DNA of 5,828 nt from SG8-30 sp037443885 (GCA_037443885.1 JBBINN010000189.1:1-5828), one strand, 5' to 3'. Shown: positions 1 to 5,812, counted from the first letter of the stretch. Numbers and translations: made by a program. Notes: generated from the letters alone by a model not told the origin.

Positions 1-696
1 GGCGAGGAAGTAGCGCAGCGGCGGCGTGTCGCCGAGCGCCCGCCACAGGTCGGCGAGGGCAGGGCGCCGCTGCGCCACGCGCCGCGCAGGCTCGGGCACC
101 GCGGCCGCCATCAGCAGCACCGCGGCCGGCAGCCCGAGCAGGATCACGAGCGAGAGCACCCTCATGACCCCGGGCGTGAACGACGTGCCGCCACTGCCCA
201 GGATCAGCGGCGAGGCCATGAACAGCAGTCCGCCCGCGAAGCCGAGCAGCTGCCGCCACAGCGCGATGCGGGAGCGTTCGTCGTAGCCGCCTGAGAGTTC
301 GGCGGCCATGGCGGTGTGCGGGATCTCGGCCAGCGTCCAGCCGAGCGTGACGACCAGGTACCACGCGAGCAGGTGCCGGACGCCGGCGTCGGGCGCGGGG
401 TTGTAGAGGAACCAGGCCCCGAGCGCGACGACTGCGGCGCCTGCGATCATCCAGGGCTTGCGCCGGCCGCTGCGGTCGGAGAGCCAGCCGATCAGGGGGT
501 CCGTCACCCCGTCGAAGATGCGCGCGAGCAGCGTGGCGGTGGCGAGTCCCGCGAGCGTCACGCCGCCGTACTCGAGGTAGAAGTTCGGGAGTATCGCCGC
601 CGTCGGCGACATCAGCATGGACAGCGGCAGGTTGACCATCCCGAAGGCCAGCAGCGTCAGCGCCGGGACGCGCGACATTGCGGCCGGCGCGCTCAC
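1..696 (-). CDS. GPH-family MFS sugar/cation symporter (partial, N-terminal 232 residues)
   Basis: This is an inner-membrane secondary transporter of the glycoside-pentoside-hexuronide:cation symporter group (MFS_2), which usually imports sugars or glycosides with Na+ or H+. The substrate cannot be read from this fragment. The reading frame is open to the window edge, so the C-terminal half lies outside. The signature is at residues 61-83: an FDGVTDPLIG segment, then SDRSGRRKPWM, the classic loop between TM2 and TM3 of this family. A second family-typical element, AELSGGYDERSR, is at about 131-142. About six hydrophobic segments are visible, at roughly 12-32, 46-66, 82-98, 108-128, 150-168 and 178-200. 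I chose the GTG at 694-696, which overlaps the nuclease stop codon as GTGA. The in-frame ATG at 676-678 would give a protein six residues shorter, and neither start has a well-placed Shine-Dalgarno. It is the last visible gene of the minus-strand operon. The family call is firm; the start and substrate are not. Confidence 0.9.
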   Translation of the reverse strand, partial: MSAPAAMSRVPALTLLAFGMVNLPLSMLMSPTAAILPNFYLEYGGVTLAGLATATLLARIFDGVTDPLIGWLSDRSGRRKPWMIAGAAVVALGAWFLYNPAPDAGVRHLLAWYLVVTLGWTLAEIPHTAMAAELSGGYDERSRIALWRQLLGFAGGLLFMASPLILGSGGTSFTPGVMRVLSLVILLGLPAAVLLMAAAVPEPARRVAQRRPALADLWRALGDTPPLRYFLA

Positions 697-2075
697 AGCG
701 CGATCATCTGCCCTTGCGAAGGAACGGTGACGTCCGCGCCAAGGTCGTCGCGCAGGCGCGCGGCGAGGGCGTTCATCGCCTTCTCCTCGCCATGCACCAG
801 CGCGACCGGCGGACGGCCCGGCATCGCCCCGTACCAGGCCAGCAGCGCCGCCTGATCGGCGTGCGCGGACAGGCCGCCCACGGTGTGGATCTTCGCGCGG
901 ACCGGGATCTCCTCGCCGAACAGGCGCAGCACCTCGGCGCCGTCCACCAGCGCCCGGCCGGGCGTGCCGATCGCCTGGAAGCCCACGATCATCACGTGCG
1001 TGCCGGGGTTGCCGAGGTGGTGGCGCAAGTGGTGGGTGATGCGCCCGCCGCTGCACATGCCGCTGCCGGCGATCACGATCGCGCGCTCGCGCACGGCGTT
1101 GATCGCCATGGATTCCTCGGGTGTCCGCGTGAAGTGCACGTTCGGCAGCTTGTAGGGCTGGGCACGCTCGCCGTGCCATTCCCTCGCTTGCTCGTCATAC
1201 ACGCGTGCGTGGCGCGCATACACGTCCGTCGCCTCGATGGCCATGGGGCTGTCGAGGAAGATCTGCCAGTCGCCCAGGCCCCACTCCTCGAAGTGCTGGC
1301 CGAACACGTACAGGATCTCCTGCGCACGGCCCACGGCGAACGACGGGATGAGAACGTTGCCGCCGTGCTCGCGGGCTTCGCGCAGGATGCCGCCTATTTC
1401 CTCCCAGGTCGCCGCCCATGGCCGGTGCAGGCGGTCACCGTAGGTGCTCTCGAGCAGCACGAGGTCCGCCCGCCGCACGGTCTCGGCATCGCGCAGGATC
1501 GGCGCGTCCGGCTGGCCCAGGTCGCCGCTCACCACCAGCCGGCGGCGGGTGCCCTCTTCCTCGAGCTCGATCTCCGCGATGGCGGAGCCGAGGATGTGTC
1601 CGGCATCGCGCAGAGTGAGCCATGCGCCGTCGCAGATCCGGATGCGCTGGCCGTAGTCGACCGCGCGGAAGCTCTGCTGCGCGGCGCGCGCGTCCTCGCG
1701 GTCGTAAAGCGGCGCGACGGGCCGGCGGTCGCCGCGGCGGCGGCTCTCGCGCTCGGCGTCCTTCTCCATGAGGTAGGCGGCGTCCTGCAGCAGGATCGCG
1801 CAGAGATCGGCGGTGGCGCGGTGCGTGTAGACCTTGCCGGCGAAGCCCTCGCGCACCAGCAGCGGCAGACGGCCTGAATGGTCGAGATGGGCGTGGGTCA
1901 GCACCACGGCGTCGAGCTGACGCGGGTCGAAGGGGAACGGGTCGGCGTTGTGCCGCTCCCGGTCCCGGCTGCCCTGGATCAGGCCGCACTCCACCAGTAC
2001 CTGGTGGCGGCCGACGGTGACGAGGAAGCAGGAGCCTGTGACTTCGCGGGCGGCGCCGAGTATCTGGACGTGCAT
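693..2075 (-). CDS. beta-CASP metallo-beta-lactamase-fold RNA nuclease (TTHA0252/CPSF-73-like)
   Basis: Predicted cytoplasmic two-zinc ribonuclease of the MBL/beta-CASP superfamily (COG1236), 460 residues. Relatives include archaeal and eukaryotic CPSF-73-type enzymes and Thermus TTHA0252, which cleave or degrade single-stranded RNA. The visible active site is complete: HAHLDH at 61-66 (H61, H63, D65, H66), H160 in AGHILGSA, D185 in VVSGDLG, motif A E209 in LLESTYGDR, motif B H405 in GGLSAHADQ, and motif C H428 in ALVHGE. A histidine rather than valine at motif C is typical of RNA-specific rather than DNA-specific members. The beta-CASP insertion spans about 210-390, with IPSFAVGRAQEILY, LDSPMA and GSGMCSGGRI. 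The first strand carries VECGLIQG, where many relatives have DCG. I start at the ATG giving MHVQILGAAREVTGS, the usual N-terminus of the family. The frame stays open 63 codons further upstream, but that part is arginine/alanine-rich out-of-frame sequence of the neighbouring gene. It lies 2 nt after the small membrane gene and overlaps the transporter start, which supports co-transcription. Its RNA target is unknown. Confidence 0.93.
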   Translation of the reverse strand: MHVQILGAAREVTGSCFLVTVGRHQVLVECGLIQGSRDRERHNADPFPFDPRQLDAVVLTHAHLDHSGRLPLLVREGFAGKVYTHRATADLCAILLQDAAYLMEKDAERESRRRGDRRPVAPLYDREDARAAQQSFRAVDYGQRIRICDGAWLTLRDAGHILGSAIAEIELEEEGTRRRLVVSGDLGQPDAPILRDAETVRRADLVLLESTYGDRLHRPWAATWEEIGGILREAREHGGNVLIPSFAVGRAQEILYVFGQHFEEWGLGDWQIFLDSPMAIEATDVYARHARVYDEQAREWHGERAQPYKLPNVHFTRTPEESMAINAVRERAIVIAGSGMCSGGRITHHLRHHLGNPGTHVMIVGFQAIGTPGRALVDGAEVLRLFGEEIPVRAKIHTVGGLSAHADQAALLAWYGAMPGRPPVALVHGEEKAMNALAARLRDDLGADVTVPSQGQMIAL

Positions 2076-2077
2076 GC

Positions 2078-2332
2078 TCAACCCGCGGCCGGGCGCAGCC
2101 GAGCCCCGGTGAACTGGCCCGCGAAGTATGCGGCGACGAACAGCGGCAGCAGCGACCACTGGAAGGGGACGTCCGCTGCCCAGCGCAGCGCCACGACCAG
2201 CGGCACGGGTGCGTGGATCGCCACGAACCAGGGCAGCGACAGCCTGGGCAGGCCTGCCCGCCACCAGCCAAAGGGCAGGTTGATCACGAACACGCCGATG
2301 GCGACCAGCGCGAGTTCGAGCGGGGTTACCAT
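2078..2332 (-). CDS. small three-helix membrane protein, conserved hypothetical
   Basis: This 84-residue protein has no assigned function that I know of. It is almost entirely hydrophobic, with three likely transmembrane helices at about residues 4-22, 33-51 and 59-77, joined by short polar turns. Features that look constrained rather than random are NLPFGWWR at 18-25 (the end of helix 1), WFVAIHAPVPLVVALR at 35-50 with a histidine and prolines inside helix 2, and AGQFTG at 71-76. I recall similar small membrane proteins with a GYWR/AIHxPVP/GQ pattern in diverse bacteria, but cannot verify this here. The ATG at 2330-2332 is chosen because the hydrophobic protein begins there. The frame runs on upstream to 2740, but that portion is antisense to the amidase and low in hydrophobicity. 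Its stop and the nuclease ATG are packed as TGAGCATG, so the two are probably translationally coupled. It lacks a clear Shine-Dalgarno. The gene is likely real; its role is unknown. Confidence 0.8.
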   Translation of the reverse strand: MVTPLELALVAIGVFVINLPFGWWRAGLPRLSLPWFVAIHAPVPLVVALRWAADVPFQWSLLPLFVAAYFAGQFTGARLRPAAG

Positions 2333-2338
2333 CCGCGA

Positions 2339-2346
2339 AGTATGAA
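2339..2346. promoter_or_regulatory. candidate shared -10 element of the divergent promoters
   Basis: Only 51 bp separate the divergent start codons, and the one AT-rich patch lies here. On the minus strand AGTATG (2339-2344) reads CATACT, four of six matches to TATAAT, ending six bases before the ATG of the small membrane gene. On the plus strand TATGAA (2341-2346) also matches four of six and would give a leader of about 30 nt containing the amidase Shine-Dalgarno. No good -35 box is visible for either direction, so this is a weak inference. Confidence 0.25.
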
Positions 2347-2369
2347 CGAACGCCGGCGACGGCGGAGTC

Positions 2370-2376
2370 AGGGGAG
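2370..2376 (+). promoter_or_regulatory. Shine-Dalgarno AGGGGAG deciding the amidase GTG start
   Basis: AGGGGAG lies seven bases before GTG at 2384. This strong match to the anti-Shine-Dalgarno, at ideal spacing, favours the GTG over the in-frame ATG at 2342. It also places the twin-arginine motif at residues 3-4, where Tat signals normally sit. Confidence 0.85.
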
Positions 2377-2383
2377 ACAACAG

Positions 2384-4027
2384 GTGCAGCGACGCGATTT
2401 CCTCAAGGCAGGCGCCGCGGCCGGCGTGGCGGGCCTCGCGACCCTGGAATCGGGTTCGGCAGCGGCGGGCGCCCCCGCGGGCGCGGCGGCGGTGGATGGC
2501 GCCTGGCCGGTGCCGCCGTTCGAGCATGCGGATGCCACCGTCGGACAGCTGCAGGCCGCGCAGGCCGAGGGCCGGCTCACGGCCGTGTCGCTCGCCGAGG
2601 CCTATCTCGCCCGCATGGATGCGGTGGATTCCGGCGGGCCGCGCCTCGCTTCCGTGATCGAGCGCAACCCTGAGGCGCTCGCCATCGCTGCCGCGCTCGA
2701 CGCGGAGCGCAAGGCAGGCCGGGTGCGTGGGCCGCTGCACGGCATCCCCGTGCTGCTGAAGGACAACATCGACACCGGCGACCGCATGCGCACCTCGGCG
2801 GGCTCGCTGGCGCTGGCGGAGTCGATCGCGCCACGCGACGCCTTCCTCGTGGAGCGGCTGCGGGCCGCGGGCGCCGTCATCCTCGGCAAGGCGAACCTCA
2901 GCGAGTGGGCGAACTTCCGCTCGACGGGCTCATCCAGCGGCTGGAGCTCCCGCGGCGGACAGACGAGGAACCCCCACGCGCTCGACCGCAACCCCTGTGG
3001 CTCGAGCAGCGGCTCGGGCGCGGCGGTCGCGGCGGACCTCTGCGCGGCGTCCGTCGGCACCGAAACGGATGGCTCGATCATCTACCCGTCGCGCTCCTGC
3101 GGCATCGTCGGCATCAAGCCGACGGTCGGCCTCGTCAGCCGCAGCGGCATCATCCCGATCTCGCACACCCAGGACACGGCCGGCCCCATGGCGCGCACCG
3201 TGGCCGACGCGGCGGCGCTGCTCGGGCCGATGACCGGCCTCGACCCGCGCGACCCGGCGACCGCCGGCGCCGCGGGCAGGGCGCCCACGGACTACAGCGT
3301 CTACCTCGACCGCGGCGCCCTGCGCGGGGCGCGCATCGGCGTGGTCCGCGAGATGTTCGGCGACAACCCCCAGGTGCTGCGCGTGATGGAGGAGTCGATC
3401 CAGGCGCTGCGCGTGCTCGGTGCCGAGCTCGTCGATCCCGTGTCCTTCCCGACCCGCGGCCAGTTCGACGACGCGGAGTACGAGGTGCTGCTGTACGAGT
3501 TCAAGGCCGGCATCGCAGAGTACCTCGCCACGCTCGGGCCGTCCGCGCCCGTCAAGACGCTCGCCGACCTGATCGCATTCAACCAGCGTCATCGCGACCG
3601 CACGATGCCGTTCTTCGGCCAGGACATCTTCCTCGCCGCGCAGGAGAAGGGACCGCTGACCTCGCCCGCGTACCTGGAGGCGCTGGAGAAGTGCCGGCGC
3701 ATGTCGCGCGACGAGGGCATCGACGCGGTCATGGACCAGCACCGGCTCGACGCCTGCATCGCGCCGAGCGGCGGCACCGCGCACCTGACGGATCTCGTGA
3801 ACGGCGACTACTACACGGGCACGGGCAGCTCGACCTTCCCGGCGGTGTCCGGCTATCCCCACGTCACGGTGCCGGCGGGCGACGCCTTCGGCCTGCCGAT
3901 CGGGCTGTCGCTGTTCGGCCGCGCCTTCTCCGAGCCGAAGCTGATCGGCTACGCGTACGCTTTCGAGCAGGCGACTCAGAAGCGGCTCGTTCCGCGCTTC
4001 TGGACGACCGCGCCGATACCCGCCTGA
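2384..4027 (+). CDS. Tat-exported amidase-signature enzyme, peptide-amidase-like
   Basis: A 547-residue hydrolase of the amidase signature family, predicted to cleave amide bonds in the periplasm. It resembles, from memory, the Stenotrophomonas maltophilia peptide amidase that removes C-terminal amides from peptides. Shared segments include GPLHGIPVLLKDNI, NLSEWANFR, RGGQTRNP, GTETDGSI and IIPISHTQDTAGPMAR. The catalytic triad is visible: Lys126 (in LLKDN), cis-Ser207 (in NPCGSSSGSG) and nucleophile Ser231 (in TETDGSI). The 24-residue serine spacing matches FAAH (217/241) and peptide amidase. The N-terminus is a Tat signal: RRDFLKAG at 3-10, then an Ala/Gly-rich hydrophobic stretch to about 30, and the catalytic domain starts near 45. 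The GTG start is chosen for its Shine-Dalgarno and Tat spacing; an ATG at 2342 would add 14 residues. After the nucleophile it reads IIYPSRSCG, whereas more typical members have a PAxxNG-like sequence. It is divergent from the nuclease operon. The true substrate (amidated peptide or another amide) is unproven. Confidence 0.92.
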   Translation: MQRRDFLKAGAAAGVAGLATLESGSAAAGAPAGAAAVDGAWPVPPFEHADATVGQLQAAQAEGRLTAVSLAEAYLARMDAVDSGGPRLASVIERNPEALAIAAALDAERKAGRVRGPLHGIPVLLKDNIDTGDRMRTSAGSLALAESIAPRDAFLVERLRAAGAVILGKANLSEWANFRSTGSSSGWSSRGGQTRNPHALDRNPCGSSSGSGAAVAADLCAASVGTETDGSIIYPSRSCGIVGIKPTVGLVSRSGIIPISHTQDTAGPMARTVADAAALLGPMTGLDPRDPATAGAAGRAPTDYSVYLDRGALRGARIGVVREMFGDNPQVLRVMEESIQALRVLGAELVDPVSFPTRGQFDDAEYEVLLYEFKAGIAEYLATLGPSAPVKTLADLIAFNQRHRDRTMPFFGQDIFLAAQEKGPLTSPAYLEALEKCRRMSRDEGIDAVMDQHRLDACIAPSGGTAHLTDLVNGDYYTGTGSSTFPAVSGYPHVTVPAGDAFGLPIGLSLFGRAFSEPKLIGYAYAFEQATQKRLVPRFWTTAPIPA

Positions 4028-4065
4028 CGTATCGCGCCGCCAGCTTTACATATCGCCCGCGGGTC

Positions 4066-4097
4066 GCGTCGATGTCGTCATCGGGCGACATCGGCGC
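4066..4097 (+). terminator. hairpin after the amidase gene, possible weak terminator or leader structure
   Basis: Bases 4066-4077 (GCGTCGATGTCG) pair with 4086-4097 (CGACATCGGCGC) to form a 12-bp stem with one G-T pair and an 8-nt loop. The following bases, CTTGTGATT, contain no true T-run, so classical intrinsic termination would be inefficient. It starts 38 bp after the amidase stop. It could end amidase transcription with help from Rho, or lie in the lipoprotein leader if the promoter is at the AT-rich patch upstream. Confidence 0.4.
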
Positions 4098-4126
4098 CTT
4101 GTGATTCGCGTGATCGGCGTCACACT

Positions 4127-4144
4127 CCCCGTGAGACAACGGGG
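4127..4144 (+). promoter_or_regulatory. small hairpin in the lipoprotein leader
   Basis: CCCCGT (4127-4132) pairs perfectly with ACGGGG (4139-4144) around a 6-nt loop GAGACA. It ends nine bases before the Shine-Dalgarno, so it could influence ribosome access or mRNA stability. Six-base GC stems arise easily by chance in such DNA. Confidence 0.3.
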
Positions 4145-4153
4145 GAAGTCGAC

Positions 4154-4160
4154 GAGGAGA
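4154..4160 (+). promoter_or_regulatory. Shine-Dalgarno GAGGAGA of the lipoprotein gene
   Basis: GAGGAGA stands five bases before ATG at 4166, a strong ribosome binding site that fixes the lipoprotein start. The signal peptide begins directly at this ATG. Confidence 0.85.
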
Positions 4161-4165
4161 CGATC

Positions 4166-5695
4166 ATGCGGAAAACCGCGAGAGATTCATTTCTACGGCC
4201 CATCACCGGCTCCCTGAGTGCTCTTGCGCTCGTGACGCTCGCCGCCTGTGGCGGCGGTGGCGGCGACGGCGGCGGCACGACGACGCCCGTTTCGCAGCCC
4301 CCGCCGGCGCCCGCACCGACGAGCGGCAAGGTCGCCCTGCTCCTCACCGACGCCCCGACGGACCAGTTCTGCCAGATCCTCGCGACCGTGGAGCGCGTCG
4401 ACCTGCTCGGCGCCAGCGGGCCGACGAACATCTTCATGGGCCCCGAGACCGTGGACATCCTGGGGATGCGCAACTACACGGACCTGTTGACGATCGCCGA
4501 CGGCGTACCCGTCGGCACGTATGCGAAGATGCGCCTGACGCTCTCGGACCTCGCGCTGGTCGAGTGCGACGGCGAGGGCAACCCTGAACCCGAGTCCGGC
4601 TGGGATCGCCCGAAGCTGCCCGGCAACGGCAAGCTCGACCTGAATCCGCGCGGCTCCTTCCAGGTGGCCGGTGGCGAGACACTGATCATCGAGCTCGACC
4701 TGGACATGACCAAGTCGCTGCACCTCGTGAAGGCGGGCAACAGCGGTCGCTGGCAGTTCCGTCCGGTGATCTTCGTGACCATCGCGCCCGACGACACCAA
4801 GCTGGTGCGCGTGTTCGGCGCAGTGCGCACGGTGGACGGCACGCGCTTCGAGCTGTGCCCCGTGGCCTCACCGTCGTCCATGGGCAGCGGCAGGATGAAC
4901 GGCACGCCGGACGGCAAACGCTGCCTCGACGTAGTGACCGACGCGAAGACCGGCATCTTCGGCAAGGAGGGCCTGCCGGGCGGCCTCGGCGGCGTCGTAG
5001 CCGGCGATCCGCTGACAGCGATCGGCTTCCTGGAGAGCTATTACACCGGCAGCGGCAGCAGCCGCAGCAGCCGGCTGCGCCTGAACGCGATAGTGATCGA
5101 GCTCGGCTCGATCGACACCTTCGAGCGCATCGCCGGCACGGTGGCCACGGCTCCCGGCGGCAACGACATCTTCGAGTTCACGCCGGACGGAGCGGCCGCC
5201 GCCATCGACGTGCTGCTGCAGTCGGGCACGCGCATCTTCTCGATCGGCAGCCGTGAGGAGCTCAATGCGGGCTTCATCCCGCCCGGCACCGTCGGCGAGG
5301 TGGACGGCGTGTTTGCCGACCCGGCTACCGACCCGGTGACCGAGCCGCTGCGCGCGGCGCTGATCGTGCTGGAGGAAGGCGCGACGGCCCCGGCGGTGGC
5401 GCTCGTCGAGCGAAAGATCGCGTCCACGTCGCTCGCGGATCCGGCGACCTCGCCGCCGAGCGGCCGGATCACGCTCGAGGCCACGACGCCGGCGGCGGCC
5501 TACGACTGCGTGAAGACGACGACGTCCACGCGAATCCTCGAGATCACGGGGACGCCGACCTCGAGCGAGACCAGGCAAGTCGAGTTTGGAACGCTCGTCG
5601 CCGGCGACAGCGTGGATGTGTATGGCAGCAAGGATGCGGGCGAACCCGCCTGCGTCATCGCCGACACCGTGCAGAAGTACGTCTCGACGCCATGA
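4166..5695 (+). CDS. DUF4382-type lipoprotein with three C-terminal beta-rich repeats
   Basis: A 509-residue predicted lipoprotein. Residues 1-27 are a signal peptide with basic n-region and hydrophobic core, ending in the lipobox LAAC; Cys28 would be lipidated. Gly follows the cysteine, so the Lol system should sort it to the outer membrane. A Gly-rich then Pro-rich linker fills about 29-53. Residues 54-207 resemble DUF4382: it opens with VALLLTDAPTDQ, and DLLTIADGVPVGTYAKMRL matches the family's pattern of a domain common in surface lipoproteins. The remainder looks like three divergent repeats (about 213-313, 320-404 and 432-506), each a beta-rich unit containing a T-x-I-(F/L) strand and a G-x-V-x-V/A-x-G strand; they recall DUF5666-like modules. 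Apart from Cys28 there are six cysteines (69, 134, 231, 253, 448, 496) that pair by neighbourhood. No catalytic motif is seen. It has its own ribosome binding site and terminator, so it is probably monocistronic or read with the amidase. The function is unknown; surface binding or envelope maintenance would be guesses. Confidence 0.88.
   Translation: MRKTARDSFLRPITGSLSALALVTLAACGGGGGDGGGTTTPVSQPPPAPAPTSGKVALLLTDAPTDQFCQILATVERVDLLGASGPTNIFMGPETVDILGMRNYTDLLTIADGVPVGTYAKMRLTLSDLALVECDGEGNPEPESGWDRPKLPGNGKLDLNPRGSFQVAGGETLIIELDLDMTKSLHLVKAGNSGRWQFRPVIFVTIAPDDTKLVRVFGAVRTVDGTRFELCPVASPSSMGSGRMNGTPDGKRCLDVVTDAKTGIFGKEGLPGGLGGVVAGDPLTAIGFLESYYTGSGSSRSSRLRLNAIVIELGSIDTFERIAGTVATAPGGNDIFEFTPDGAAAAIDVLLQSGTRIFSIGSREELNAGFIPPGTVGEVDGVFADPATDPVTEPLRAALIVLEEGATAPAVALVERKIASTSLADPATSPPSGRITLEATTPAAAYDCVKTTTSTRILEITGTPTSSETRQVEFGTLVAGDSVDVYGSKDAGEPACVIADTVQKYVSTP
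4250..4276 (+). repeat. imperfect GGC codon repeat encoding a glycine linker
   Basis: Nine codons directly after the lipidated cysteine are GGC or GGT, except one GAC, giving Gly5-Asp-Gly3. It is a flexible tether common in lipoproteins that leaves the domain free of the membrane. The triplet repeat could change length by slippage without breaking the frame. Confidence 0.6.
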
Positions 5696-5702
5696 TCCCC
5701 TA

Positions 5703-5735
5703 GCGGACTTCGACTCACTGTCACGTGAAGTCCGC
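5703..5735 (+). other. hairpin between the lipoprotein stop and its terminator
   Basis: GCGGACTTC (5703-5711) pairs perfectly with GAAGTCCGC (5727-5735) around a 15-nt loop. The loop-stem border holds the perfect palindrome TCACGTGA (5721-5728). It begins seven bases after the stop codon and has no T-run, so it does not look like a terminator itself. It may protect the mRNA 3' end, or the palindrome may be a protein-binding site. Confidence 0.55.
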
Positions 5736-5742
5736 GTCAGAT

Positions 5743-5773
5743 GGCCCCGGCCAGAAGCCGGGGCCTCTTTTTT
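5743..5773 (+). terminator. intrinsic terminator of the lipoprotein gene
   Basis: GGCCCCGGC (5743-5751) and GCCGGGGCC (5757-5765) form a perfect 9-bp GC-rich stem with a 5-nt loop CAGAA, followed directly by TCTTTTTT. This is a textbook Rho-independent terminator in the plus direction. No matching T-run exists on the minus side, so it is one-directional. Confidence 0.93.
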
Positions 5774-5788
5774 GGTTCTTCACCCAAC

Positions 5789-5812
5789 TCCGGGAAATGC
5801 TGCCCGGATTTT
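5789..5812 (+). terminator. second, weaker terminator-like hairpin
   Basis: TCCGGG (5789-5794) pairs with CCCGGA (5803-5808) around an 8-nt loop, followed by TTTT. The short stem and T-run make it at best a backup terminator. The purine-rich GAGGAAGAAG at 5813-5822 could be the ribosome binding site of a gene beyond the window, but no start is visible. Confidence 0.35.

Larger units (their letters stand above)
4028..4165 (+). other. non-coding gap between amidase and lipoprotein genes
   Basis: This 138-bp stretch contains no supported gene. It holds an AT-rich patch (TTTACATAT, 4045-4053) unusual for this DNA, a long imperfect hairpin (4066-4097), a smaller hairpin just before the ribosome binding site (4127-4144), and the lipoprotein Shine-Dalgarno. 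A promoter for the lipoprotein gene is expected here. CTGACG (4024-4029) and TACATA (4047-4052), 17 bp apart, are a poor but possible -35/-10 pair. Confidence 0.6.

Noticed and set aside
678..1877. Long plus-strand frame of 399 residues antisense to the nuclease
   Set aside because: It is rich in Ala, Arg, His and Val with no recognisable motif, and lies opposite a gene with a full set of catalytic motifs. This is a typical GC-rich shadow frame.
2076..2264. N-terminal 63-residue extension of the nuclease frame
   Set aside because: The extension is out-of-frame sequence of the small membrane gene, whereas MHVQILGAAREVTGS is the normal family N-terminus.
2333..2740. Upstream extension of the small membrane protein frame to 220 residues
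   Set aside because: The extra part is antisense to the amidase, polar and low in complexity. The hydrophobic protein begins cleanly at the ATG at 2332.
2930..3862. Minus-strand frame of 310 residues opposite the amidase
   Set aside because: Low-complexity Arg/Val/Ala/Asp composition, no motif and no ribosome binding site considered convincing; best explained by codon bias of the amidase.
2905..4104. Plus-strand frame of 399 residues inside the amidase gene
   Set aside because: It is extremely Arg/Pro/Ala-rich, lacks domains and overlaps the intact amidase in another frame.
4868..5578. Minus-strand frame of 236 residues opposite the lipoprotein gene
   Set aside because: Arg/Ala-rich low-complexity translation without domains; a shadow of the lipoprotein.
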